Positions 18,812 to 29,200 of a stretch of 64,000 nucleotides of DNA are shown here, piece by piece. Position 1 is the first letter of the stretch. Every line of letters begins with the position of its first letter. This stretch comes from Tetramitus jugosus. Lineage: Eukaryota > Heterolobosea > Eutetramitea > Acrasida > Vahlkampfiidae. Location of the stretch: contig OW569393.1 of the NCBI GenBank assembly GCA_937625935.1, positions 264,997 to 328,996 on the forward strand, given 5' to 3'. The position numbers and the translations under genes were made by a program. The notes under the pieces were generated by a model. That model was not told the origin of the DNA, searched no databases, and saw only the letters and a program-made list of their open reading frames with translations.

Positions 18812-21043
18812 TCAATAGTTTAAAATGACTTTTCCTTTGTGATCTTTGTAAAACTGACTCCGAAAGGAAAGACCTTGCTTATAATCCAAATCACTACTCC
18901 CTGAACTGTGTTGGAGTGCATTTCGTATCTCTGGATCATTGAAGAGTTCAGGCTTATTTTGAAGAAACTTGACCACGAGTTGCTTTACATCTCCTTCTGT
19001 TTGATGATCCTTGTTAAGAACTGTGCTTGCCATTTGTGTGATCAACTTTTTCAGTTGCTTCACTTCTTGTTCCGTAGACTTTAATTTAGCAGATGTAACA
19101 GATCTGTACGAATGATTCGACCTGTTTGAATGTCCAGACACTATCGATGAATTGTTGCTTCTCACAGAATTAGCAGAAGAGAGTTCTCTCAACAAATTCA
19201 ATCTCCTGTCAGTCAGTCCTCGGTCCTTAATCGTTTCTTTATGGACTGGTGTCATCTCCCCTAGAAATTTCTCCCTCTCCGAAGGATCCAATCGTGCCAT
19301 GAGTTCCTCCTGTCTTCTTCTAACGTCATTCAGAGCCTTTTGTACATCTCTAGTCGCCTCTTGCTCATTTCTCAAATTTTCCTCTAGTTGAACGATTCGG
19401 TCACTATCTGCATCACTCCCTATTGAAAAATAAGAAGGAGCAGACGCTCGACTTTTCTGAGATCGAATTGACCTCGTCGAAACAACATCATGACTAGGTC
19501 TTGCACTATCCATGTTCTCTCGTGGTCGGTTTGTATTGTTGGCTTTGCTCATTCTGCTTGTTGTTGAAGGTGGATTAGTCCTCGATGATGTTACCTGTTT
19601 CGAGGATACTTCTGATACTCTATTCGAAGCAACGCTCTTTGATGGAGATGTTGGCCTAGTGGAAGAACAACTGTCTTTCTGCCCTTCTTCTTGTACCCCC
19701 TTACTGGCTATCGAACTGACAGATTGTGTTTCGCTCTTCGCAGCAATAGGAGGTAAACTCCGTGATGTGCTCTTGTTAGACACAGAAGAGTGTCTGGATG
19801 ATCGACTTGTGCTACTGTACACGCTAACAGAATCGTTTGACTCTTCGCTCTTCTCTGGTGCTGATTCCTTTGAGGCAACTACTGTAGCTGTTTCCTCCCT
19901 AAAGCCAGTAAATAATGCAGGATCAAAATTACTTGTATCCTTGAATAAATTAAGTGCAAGCTTATGTACATTGGGATTCAAATTTTGTCGTATCGGAAAC
20001 CGTTGTTTGGATCTCATTTGTTGAGGTATCGTTACAACATTGTTTCTCATTTGACTACTGCTATAGTGATCATCTCTCGAGTGGTGATTGGCTACTTCAA
20101 TACCACCTCTTCTCAATTCATTCAACAGAGTTTTTGAAATGATTGGATTATGGTTCACTACACCATGGTTCATCGATTGTTGAGAAGCTACCAAATTCAA
20201 GCTCTGAACTGGAGGCAAATCCCGTTTGGAAACCTTGTGAAAAGTAGAACTTGCTCTCTTGGTAGTATTCATATACCTGGGTACACTGACATTTGGATCA
20301 GAGGAATGATCCAGCACCATGGATGACATATCCATTACCCTTACTGATGCACCATTATTGGCTTGATTATAAGCTTGAGCAAACTCTTGTTTAGCTTTCT
20401 CTGTGAGCGCTGCATTGGCTTGTAGCTGCTGCTGCTGCTCATGAATATTTACCTCTGTCAAGAAAAAATTTGCCGTAGACGCGCCAGTGACTGGTGTCGG
20501 AGTTGTGTTTGTCGCGATAGAAACCATGTGGGGACCACCACCTACAGCGCCATTTTGTGCGCTCATTATCGCCGCAGTAGAAGCATTAGAGCTGCTGCTG
20601 CTGCTGTTGCCATGATGTAGCTTTTGAGAGCTAACATTGACCTTGAGACCAGAAATCACCACTGGTGAAGAAGAATTCTGTTGAAAGGATGAATCATAGG
20701 AGCTTTGATTCTGCTGTTGCTGTTGTGTTTGTTGAGGTGGTGATTGAAAAAAAGAGTGATGATAGTGATGAGAGGGACTGTTGGGATTGGAAATGAATGA
20801 AAAGGATGAGGAGTGGTTGCTGAGAATGGCTGAAGAGGGACTTGCTTGTTGAAAAGAATGATTTTGTTGTTGTTGTTGTTGTTGAATCATCATGCTATTG
20901 TAGTTGCTATTGTTACTGCTTGGTCCTCCTTGTATGGCTAACATGCTTAATTGAGGCACATTGGATTTATGATGATGATGATGATGGTTGTTACTATTAT
21001 TATTGTTATGGTTGTTGTTGCTGTGGGTTGTTCGAAGTGCCAT
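18812..21043 (-). CDS. Asn/Gln/Ser/His-rich protein with C-terminal coiled coil
   Basis: The product is 743 residues. The first 170 are low complexity, with runs of Asn, six His, and Gln tracts (MIQQQQQQQ and QTQQQQQN types). Residues about 390-545 are Ser/Thr-rich and look disordered. A coiled coil lies at residues about 550-600 (RIVQLEENLRNEQEATRDVQ), and a second, weaker one (STEQEVKQLKKLITQMAS) is at about 650-690. The C-terminus (GLSFRSQFYKDHKGKVILNY) is more ordered. I recognise no domain. The trinucleotide tracts make length polymorphism likely. It might be a cytoskeletal or regulatory scaffold, but nothing in the sequence proves a role. Confidence 0.75.
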   Translation of the reverse strand: MALRTTHSNNNHNNNNSNNHHHHHHKSNVPQLSMLAIQGGPSSNNSNYNSMMIQQQQQQQNHSFQQASPSSAILSNHSSSFSFISNPNSPSHHYHHSFFQSPPQQTQQQQQNQSSYDSSFQQNSSSPVVISGLKVNVSSQKLHHGNSSSSSSNASTAAIMSAQNGAVGGGPHMVSIATNTTPTPVTGASTANFFLTEVNIHEQQQQLQANAALTEKAKQEFAQAYNQANNGASVRVMDMSSMVLDHSSDPNVSVPRYMNTTKRASSTFHKVSKRDLPPVQSLNLVASQQSMNHGVVNHNPIISKTLLNELRRGGIEVANHHSRDDHYSSSQMRNNVVTIPQQMRSKQRFPIRQNLNPNVHKLALNLFKDTSNFDPALFTGFREETATVVASKESAPEKSEESNDSVSVYSSTSRSSRHSSVSNKSTSRSLPPIAAKSETQSVSSIASKGVQEEGQKDSCSSTRPTSPSKSVASNRVSEVSSKQVTSSRTNPPSTTSRMSKANNTNRPRENMDSARPSHDVVSTRSIRSQKSRASAPSYFSIGSDADSDRIVQLEENLRNEQEATRDVQKALNDVRRRQEELMARLDPSEREKFLGEMTPVHKETIKDRGLTDRRLNLLRELSSANSVRSNNSSIVSGHSNRSNHSYRSVTSAKLKSTEQEVKQLKKLITQMASTVLNKDHQTEGDVKQLVVKFLQNKPELFNDPEIRNALQHSSGSSDLDYKQGLSFRSQFYKDHKGKVILNY

Positions 21044-21327
21044 TGTATTTGTACAGTGTTACATGAAAGAATAGTACAATGAATGATAAATTAAGGAATG
21101 GTGAATGGTTGTTGTTACTCGGTGTTCGTTCTCTCGTTTTTTTTAAATTTGTTAGCATCGAAACAACGATTTTCTGTAATCAGCAGTTACACACATGATC
21201 AACGCTCAGCGGAACCACAATGATTTACACCGCCCAAGAAGAAAACAGTACCTGCATCCAGAGCAAGCTCCATCATCGAAAAGAACAAGAACCACCAAAT
21301 CATAGTGTAATTCAAAAGATGATTTAT

Positions 21328-22076
21328 TTAGTTGGCCTTTGCAGCTTGACGAGCTTGGAAAGCCTTGGTTGCCTTTGCCTTCTTTGCAATCTTCTTACCC
21401 AAAAGCTTGAAGCTAGCCTTGGTAGCCATCTTCTTAGCGAAAGCCTTCTTGTGCAATTCAAGAGCAGCCTTCTTGTCAGCTTCAGCCTTAACATTGTCGG
21501 AAGCAGCCTTGATTGGTGCGTATTCCTTCAAGATCAATTGCTTCTTTTGCTTCTTCAAAGACTTGACGACAAATCTTTCAAAGTCAGTCAAGTTTTGTCT
21601 CTTTTGGCTTCTGTTGTCTCTCTTGAACAAACCAGTTTGTTCGTATTGTTCAACCAACTTTTGTTCAGCGATAGCCTTTTGGACATCAGCAGAAGCAGCA
21701 CCACGGGCAACGTTGACAACAATGTTGACGAGTTCAATGTCTCTGGTTGTGATCAAAGTTCTTGGAACGTTTGGTCCTTCAACCATGTATCTGTGAGCAT
21801 CAAGGATGTCGACAATGACGACGATTTCACCCTTGTGAACAGCGTTCTTGATTCTAGCAGCACGGCCGATTTGGACAAAGAGTTTGAACTAAAAGAATTG
21901 AAACGAGCAAAAAAATAATTGGAATTAGTACATGTGTGTCATCACTTTGTCATCATGAATGGGAGAGAGCGAAATAAAGTAATTTTTGAGAAGTGTGAAG
22001 AAGACTGGTGATATTGTGAATGCTCTCTCTCCAATTGGGTGATGAATATCATCTCATTACATACGTTTGAGACCAT
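21328..22076 (-). CDS. RPL14: 60S ribosomal protein L14 (eL14), one intron
   Basis: Spliced model: exon 1 22065-22076, intron 21889-22064 (176 nt, GTATGT...TTTTAG, phase 0), exon 2 21328-21888. This gives 190 residues. It begins MVSN, then FKLFVQIGRAARIKN, KGEIVVIVDILDAHRYMVEG and PNVPRTLITTRDIEL, which matches the KOW-type core of eukaryotic L14. A Lys/Ala-rich C-terminal tail (AKKAKATKAFQA) is typical of the family. The long frame that starts at the internal Met of MVEGPNVPRT lacks the first third of the protein, so the intron is needed. The protein is part of the large ribosomal subunit in the cytosol. A TATATATAT run lies just upstream of the ATG on the transcribed strand. Confidence 0.93.
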
Positions 22077-22373
22077 CTTTATATATATTCTTTTTTGGCT
22101 GGGTTATGTGGTAATGATGAGTGTGTGTTTTTTTGTTTTTTTCGAGTTTTTGCAATTTTGTTTGGTTGACTGGCGACTGGCACAACCCGTTCGTTGAACC
22201 TTCAATAAAAATTTTCAGCACAACAAGAATGCACATGAATCACATGATGTGAAAATGCAGATAAACAATGATGACAGTCTTATTGCTTGTGCAAACACCA
22301 CATACGCTCTCGTATTGATTTTTCTTGTTTATTCATTCAAGAAACAACGTTGCAGTCATCGTTTTCTTTTCAT

Positions 22374-23871
22374 TCAGGCATACTTTGCCCTGACTTGCTT
22401 CAATTCTCCTATTTTATCACTGGGCAGCTTTTGTTGCAACGAGTCAAACAAGCGTTCAATTCTTTGCTTTTCTTCATCGTTCAAAAACATGACCAACATG
22501 TCAAATCGTCCCACTCTTGTCAAATTGGACATGACTTGCAGTGCTCTTTCTGCCAACTCTTCCGTCCTTGTAAACACACTCTCCAGTGCCTCCACAATCG
22601 AATTCAAAATCTTTTCAGTCAATGATTCCTTGAAAAGCTTTCCAAAGCTATTCGGTGGTATCATCTGCAAATCCAAAAAAAAACAATACATTAAAATCAT
22701 CCAAACACCAATCAATACACACTCAACCACTCAAAAATTACAAAAAAAAATTACAAAAAAAACACACCTTCAAATACTCGTAAAAATCTTCTCTGTCCAG
22801 TTCGTTAAACGCCTTTTCAAACTCGTATGAATTATTGGGTGCATGCGATGGTATTTTGACCTTGATTTTTGGAATCGCACTTGTCGTCATCGATTTCTGT
22901 TGCTCCACTTTTGTCATTGATGATGATGGAGACGAAATCCTTGTCTGTGTTGCACCACTGTCCCGTTCACTCTTTACACTACTCGGTTCAGTTTTTACCT
23001 CTTTTTCTTCTCGTAACTTTGATTTCGATGATTCCAGTTTTGAAGCAAACGGAGTCACCAATTCTTCAATTACTTGATTTTCATCATCATCATTTTCATC
23101 GACTTCTTCATCATCGACTTCTTCAATCATCATTCTTCGTTTTGGTAAATTTTCTCCTTGTTGTTCATTCCATCGTTTCTTCACGAGTGCCAATTCACGA
23201 ACAGCTTCTTGATTTTTTGGATCGAGCTTGATTGCCATTTCAAAATCTTGAATCGATCCCTCCCAATTCTTCAATTCTTTTCGTGCAAATGCTCTTCTGG
23301 CATACGCTTTTGCATAAGAGTGATCCAATGCAATGGCTTTGGAAGAATCAAGCTCAGAAGATGAAAATTGATCGAGTTGAAAATGAGCAGCAGAACGATT
23401 ACAGTACACGATGGCATCTTGTTTGAATGAGAGACTTTTTGTATAGTATTCTAGTGCTTTTTCAAATTGTTTGTTTCGAAAAAAATGATTGCCTTGATTT
23501 TTGAGTGATAGTGCTTGGACTTCATTTGGTTCCTCCTCATTTTCTTTATTTTTGCTTGTTGTTGTTGTTGTTGTTGTTGTTGATGATGATTTATTGTTGT
23601 TGTTGTTGACTTGTTGTTCAATCAATGGTTTTTTAGTAAGAGTAGGTGATGAAGAAGTGGTGTTTCTAATGGGTGGAAGAGTACGATTACTAGTAGTAGT
23701 AGTTGTTGTTGATGATGATGATTGATCTTGTTGTTGTTGTGATGATGGTGGTGATGATTTTTGTTTGACCCAATTTTTGAGATCAGAAAGGTATTCGTTC
23801 ATTTCTTCTGCATTTTGTTTGATTTGTTGTTGTATTTGGAATACATTGTTTTGTTGTTGTTGTTGGGACAT
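22374..23871 (-). CDS. RPAP3-like TPR co-chaperone, one intron
   Basis: Spliced model: exon 1 22768-23871, intron 22665-22767 (GTGTGT...TTTGCAG, phase 0), exon 2 22374-22664. The product is 464 residues. The N-terminus has the short FQIQQQIKQNAEEMNEYLSD helix seen in RPAP3 proteins. A three-motif TPR domain follows at about 118-235 (ALSLKNQGNHFFRNKQFEKA), with residues suited to a chaperone EEVD tail. A long acidic, Ser/Thr/Gln-rich linker follows (about 240-335). The end is an RPAP3_C-type domain that spans the intron (NSYEFEKAFNELDREDFYEYLK, then IPPNSFGKLFKESLTEKI). In other eukaryotes RPAP3 links Hsp90 to the R2TP complex for assembly of RNA polymerase II and snoRNPs. The trinucleotide tracts give it poly-Gln and poly-Thr runs. 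Confidence 0.85.
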
Positions 23872-24196
23872 TTTTTGTTGTGTTGTGTGTTGATGTTCTT
23901 GTCCAAATTTTGTTGTTGGTTCTGGGCGTTCGCGCTAGAGTCGGAATTTCGAGAGATCTCTGTAAAGAAAAATTAGGCGCCAAAGACTTTTCATGTGACA
24001 GATGACACTCCCGTTACTGGACAAAAGTGGATAGCTTTTCTTCCACCACCGGCTAAAAGCACTTTCGCCCATCCGAACAACAAACACAACACCGCACTGT
24101 TCACAAAATATCCAACAATTACAACAATAACCACGCACTGGGTCGATATCCGCCTCCAAACAAAACAAACAACAAATTGCAGTTGCCTATACAACC
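23872..24196. other. divergent intergenic stretch
   Basis: This 325-bp space between divergent genes probably holds both promoters. No clear motif or gene is visible. Confidence 0.4.
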
Positions 24197-25576
24197 ATGT
24201 CTAACCCTACTAGTGACAAGAAATTGGCCAATGCGCCCACACAGGTCACAAAGGAACTCTTGGACGAAATGATCCTTTACAATTATGAAACATCGGAGAA
24301 AATAAGTGTCGGGCAATTGAGTCAACAACACAAAGTTCTATTGGTATTTTTGCGCCATTTCCAGTGCATCTACTGTCAAGCGACCATTTTGAAGATTGCG
24401 GCGCATCACCAAGTGCTTTTACAGCTCAACACGATCCCTGTGCTCATTCACCAGGAGTCCAAGGAGAATGCGGAAAAGTTTTTTGAGACCCACAAGGGTT
24501 TTGCGACTCATCAACCCATTGTATCACAAATGCTTCGCGTTCAAGATCCCAAGGGCAATGAAACCTATGGAAAGTTTGACTTGGGTTTAGCTTCGTTTCG
24601 AACGGGAGAGCTACCTCTACCTACACTCATCACAAGAGCTAGCATGCTACAAAGAACTCCCTACGGCATCTCCAATCAAGTCAATCCAAAGGACAGAAGA
24701 GCTGACAAGAATCAAATGCCTGGCTTGTTTCTCATTGAGAATGGACAAGTGAGCAACATGTACAAGTATAAGACGATAGCTGATAATCCACAGTTTCTCC
24801 AGTTGATTATCGATCCTGATGAAATTGGCTGCACCAATGACTCCTTCTGCGACATGTCCAGTCGCATCAACCGATTTGCTAGGCGAAGAGCTAAAGTAGA
24901 AGATTCAACTTCATCTGAAACTACTGTAGCTTCGACGGCCGTTGAAAACGGAAAAGCTCAGACGACAACGTCGCAGGAAATTGAGTTGGACACGACTCAA
25001 CAGAGCTCTGATGACAACCAACCAGTGATCAAAGAAAAGAAGATACTGGGTGATCCATGGAAGGGCATACCAGAAGGCAATGGATCCAACAACAACACAA
25101 ACAACCGTTCATTGTTTGGTTGTTTCTGTGGTGGTTCATCATCGTCAGCTGACAATGATTTTGTCATGACAGATGAATTACGTAAGCAGATTCAAATGCA
25201 AGACGTGTTGAATCATTTGAAAGCTTACAAGTACTTTAAATTATATTGCGCTTCGGAGTTTTCAGTTGAAAATTTGTTGTTGCTTGAAGCGGTCAACCAA
25301 TACAAGGCACAGTCAAATGAAGAACAACGAATGATACAATCGAAACAAATATTTGACACGTTTTTTACGAGTGGATGTCCAAATGAGATTAACACCACAC
25401 GAAGGCTCATTAATGAAACTCTGGAGAAGCGCGACAAATCTGGTCCAGTGCTTGACTTGTTTGACAAGATTATGAGCACTGTGGAATCGGAACAAATGTC
25501 AGACACCTTTCTCAGGTTCAAGAAAACGAGCGACTTTGAATTGGCTGCCAAATCAATCATCAAGAATAAAAAATGA
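24197..25576 (+). CDS. peroxiredoxin-like (AhpC/TSA-type) plus RGS fusion protein
   Basis: The product is 459 residues. Residues about 20-215 resemble the thioredoxin-fold AhpC/TSA or PRXL2 family. LLVFLRHFQCIYC carries a Cys57-x-x-Cys60 pair at the usual active-site position. A segment IPVLIHQESKENAEKFFE and a late PGLFLIENGQV strand follow. An acidic, Thr/Ser-rich linker follows (about 235-320). Residues about 330-445 match an RGS domain: LKAYKYFKLYCASEFSVENL, LLLEAVNQYK, IFDTFF, EINTTRRLINETLE and VLDLFDKI. RGS domains speed GTP hydrolysis on G-alpha subunits. The thioredoxin-like part suggests redox input, but whether Cys57/Cys60 are catalytic is not known. No TM or signal peptide is seen. 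The whole protein is one exon. Confidence 0.82.
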   Translation: MSNPTSDKKLANAPTQVTKELLDEMILYNYETSEKISVGQLSQQHKVLLVFLRHFQCIYCQATILKIAAHHQVLLQLNTIPVLIHQESKENAEKFFETHKGFATHQPIVSQMLRVQDPKGNETYGKFDLGLASFRTGELPLPTLITRASMLQRTPYGISNQVNPKDRRADKNQMPGLFLIENGQVSNMYKYKTIADNPQFLQLIIDPDEIGCTNDSFCDMSSRINRFARRRAKVEDSTSSETTVASTAVENGKAQTTTSQEIELDTTQQSSDDNQPVIKEKKILGDPWKGIPEGNGSNNNTNNRSLFGCFCGGSSSSADNDFVMTDELRKQIQMQDVLNHLKAYKYFKLYCASEFSVENLLLLEAVNQYKAQSNEEQRMIQSKQIFDTFFTSGCPNEINTTRRLINETLEKRDKSGPVLDLFDKIMSTVESEQMSDTFLRFKKTSDFELAAKSIIKNKK

Positions 25577-26264
25577 ATGCGAGAGTGAGGCCTTTTTTGG
25601 AGATTCTGTGTTCGCTTGAGGGTGAACAATCAGCTGTAAAGTGGAAACCGATTCGCACTTTGACTGAAGAATTTCTGGCCAACTGCTGTCATGAAGCTCC
25701 TATTGATGGTTAATGACTATCAGAACATCTGAAGTGGACTCTTTAGAGGTGTTAGAAGCGATGTCAACCCCTAGAAAGAAATTTTACGCCTGACTTATGT
25801 AGGCTCGCAAGCCGATCTCGTTCTTATTTGACCTATCCAAATTGGTACTAGAATACTATTTAAGAGAATTTTGCTTTTTTCAATATTGACGCAACTATTT
25901 CGGTTTATTTCACGTCAGCTCTCTTCTTCTCTTTAAGGTTTCGTTCTTCCGTTCTCTATATCTGAGCCTGGAATAGCGCGGAAAAAGTAACATTTGACGG
26001 GCGTCAAAAAAGCGCGGGTCTCCTCTTTCATTCTTTCAGCCCAAAACGAGTTCATTGGTCCTTTTTATGGAATAATCGATAGAGTCAATTGACAGCGACC
26101 TCTTGCAACGTTGCTTGATAAGCGAGACCTTAGGACCTAAGGTGAAGGTCACACCTCCTTTTTCTGTGAAATCACAACAATAACCAACAACAACAAAACA
26201 ACAACAAACAGAATAACAACAAAATCAAAAGCTTTCACTTTCACCTATAAAAAAAACTCTCAAG
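25577..26264. other. intergenic stretch, gene-free
   Basis: This 688-bp gap has no coding signal on either strand. About 26170-26260 is A/C-rich with CAACAA runs, as in 5' leaders of this genome. No RNA gene was recognised. Confidence 0.45.
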
Positions 26265-29200
26265 ATGGTATCCACAGCTGCTGCTTATCGTACTGAAACT
26301 GCAGCTTCAAGTTCCACCAACAATAACAACAATGTGACTGCTGCCATTGTCAGAAAGCCATTTATTCAAGTAGTTCAAGAATGGGCCACTACCATTGAAC
26401 AAAAGCTAAAGTCAAAGATTTTTCAGAACACGACTCCAGAGCTACCAAAATTAGCTCTGTTGGAAGACGATCGAAAGTTTGAAGATTTGCTCGTTTTTAT
26501 GAACGAACAAGAAAACAAGAATGCGCAATTTTTGTTTGCCGCCAAAAATGGTAGCGACGCCGTGTCTCTACAGCTTTTTCAACACTTGATTGAAAGGCAC
26601 TGTGGGGAGCGCGAAAGTGGCGCCACGAATAGCAACAACACAGAGGACCACAATGGTGTCTTGGTGGAGAAACATGGTGGTGCTAGCAATAACCATCACG
26701 GAAAGCTAAAATTCCAATGGAACAAGATTGTTGACAAGGACAATGCCAACTGTACTTTGATGCACATTTGTGCACAGAGAAATAAGCCTCAGTGCATGGA
26801 TTTTTTGCTTTCTCACAAGGTTGCTATTGACTCGTTGGACTCCCTGTCTTCTACTCCTCTGCACTATGCCGTAGCTCAAAATTGTCAAGAATCAGTGGTC
26901 TTCTTGTTGTCAAAGGGTGCCAACATCAATGCAAAGGACTCTTATGCAAAGTTCCCTCTGTTGTTAGCTCTGAGACACAAGCATTATGCCATGGCTGAAT
27001 TGTTGGTTTCCTTTAGACCAGATGTTCATCTCAGAGGAGCCAAAGGTAACACTGTTCTTCACTTTATGGCTGAAGAAGGTGATATCACCGCTGTAAAGTT
27101 GCTCGTCGAGAAATTAAACGCATCTCCGCTTCGGAAAAATAACGAAGAGGAGAATGTGCTTTACAATGCGCTGCCTCACGTTGAGGTTGTTCAATACTTG
27201 GCGACTCATTTTGCTACTAGGGGATTGAGTCGTTTGATTTGCAACACGAACACCTCTGGAAAGAGCTTGATGCACAAGTGTGGTCTAGATGGTCATATCG
27301 ACAACTTGTTGCTACTGTTAAAGTATATGAACATTGGTGATTTGAGTCAGAATCAAATTGAAGCCTTACTCAACACACTGGACAAGAAGGGTGATACTCC
27401 ACTACTGTTAGCTGTCAAGAACTCTAGAAGAGAGTTGGTTAGGTTCCTCGTTGAGTGCACTGAAGTGGAGTTGAACGAAGGTGATGCCACCGGTTTCACT
27501 GCGCTTCAAAACGCGGTCAACATGTCAGACAAGGAAATGATCAACAGTATTTCAAAGGCAGGAGGCTCCCTCAAGCCAATCAATAGACATGAAGAAGCTT
27601 TCGATAACAATTATTGTATGAATTGTACGAGAAGCATGGGTACAATGCTCGTGTTTATGCTCTCATTCATATCCATTATTTGTATTATTAGTATGGCTGC
27701 TATTTCTCTCGGATTCTACGGCTCAAACATTAGGAGACAAACAAAGACGGCAAGAGATCAATCCTTCAAGCAAGTTCATGATTTTATCGATAGTAGCATA
27801 TCGCAACACACAGTGTCGTCATTGTCTGCCATTTCTGCCTTCCAAAGCAATCTCATTAACACGAATAATGACCTAAGTGGTGCACTTGAGTTTACATTGC
27901 TCATGACGAGATCCATTTACAATGATTCGGACTTTACGATCGATGCCTACTATGGAAACAATAAGGGAGATCAAGTCGGTGTTATTGCCTTTAATCCTAC
28001 TTCTCCAGTCGACGTCTTCCAATTGTTTGCCAATGAGTCAAGATTCCAACACAACTATCTTCCTAACATCTTTACAGGATCACTACAAGATGCACTGGCC
28101 ACCACACCAGAGTTCAACAATGCTTCAGAGTGGGATAAGTTTGGAATATTTTATCAAGCTGCCAATACTTCAAGAACTCCTTCTTGGACACTATCCTATG
28201 CTCAGTACTCTTTCCCTGGTGCTTTGTTCATGTCATTCATCACTCCAGTGTATGATCCAGTGACTAACGTCATGCAATCCTATTTGGGTAGTGATATCTC
28301 GACCGAAGCTTTGGCCTTTTACCTCGGAGCAAGCGCAAAAGAGTGGTCAAGTACAGTTGTTATCGTTGAGAGATCTACTGGTTTCCTCCTCAGTACAAGT
28401 GATCCTGACTTCCAGGTTTACACAAACGACGGTTCTGTGATTGAAAGAATGGACGGAACAACAGGAAGCAATGATTTGATTACAACAATGATGACTTACT
28501 CGCATAAGACATTTGGATCAAAGATGGAAAAAGTTAACAGCGGGGCCTATGGAACATTCAGATATCAGGGTAGAGTCATGCTTTTGAACATTGGTGAATT
28601 TAAGGATAACTATGGCTTGGATTGGTTAATTTTGCAAGCTGTACCAAGAGATCTCTTCTTCAAGGATTTTAAGATTGCAATCGGAACGATGGTTGGTTTG
28701 ACATTTGTCCTTTTGATTGCAGGTGTCGTTATTTCCATTGTAGCATCCATAATGTTCATGGCACCGCTAAAGCGATTGTCAGCTCTCGCTGAAACCATCA
28801 AGCTGCTAAGATTGGAAGAAGTCGAAAGAAAGTTGGTTAGCGATGTGTCATACTTCTCTGAAATTAGAAGTTTGCAGAGATCGTTCGGATCCATGTCTCT
28901 TCGATTGAAACAATTCAGACAATTCATTCCAGATCACATTCTTGCTGTCATTGAAACTGAAGTAGCTCACAAGGAAATTCTCAGAGTTGAAACGTTGTCT
29001 GCATCTATCAAGAAGGGTTCATCCAAGGAGTCCTCTTTGAAGAGGGGTGAAGTCGAGTTGAATACCATCTCTGACAGTGTCTCCGATACTCGTTTCTCGT
29101 CTCATTCTGCCAATTATCACTCCAAGGGTTTAATCGCTAATGCTTTGACTTCTGGTTTGGTGAGTGGAACTGTATCCGTGTTGACTCTAGAGTTTGATGA

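Noticed and set aside
21328..21786. RPL14 starting at the internal Met of MVEGPNVPRT
   Set aside because: It lacks the conserved first third of L14. The spliced exon 1 restores it with good splice sites.
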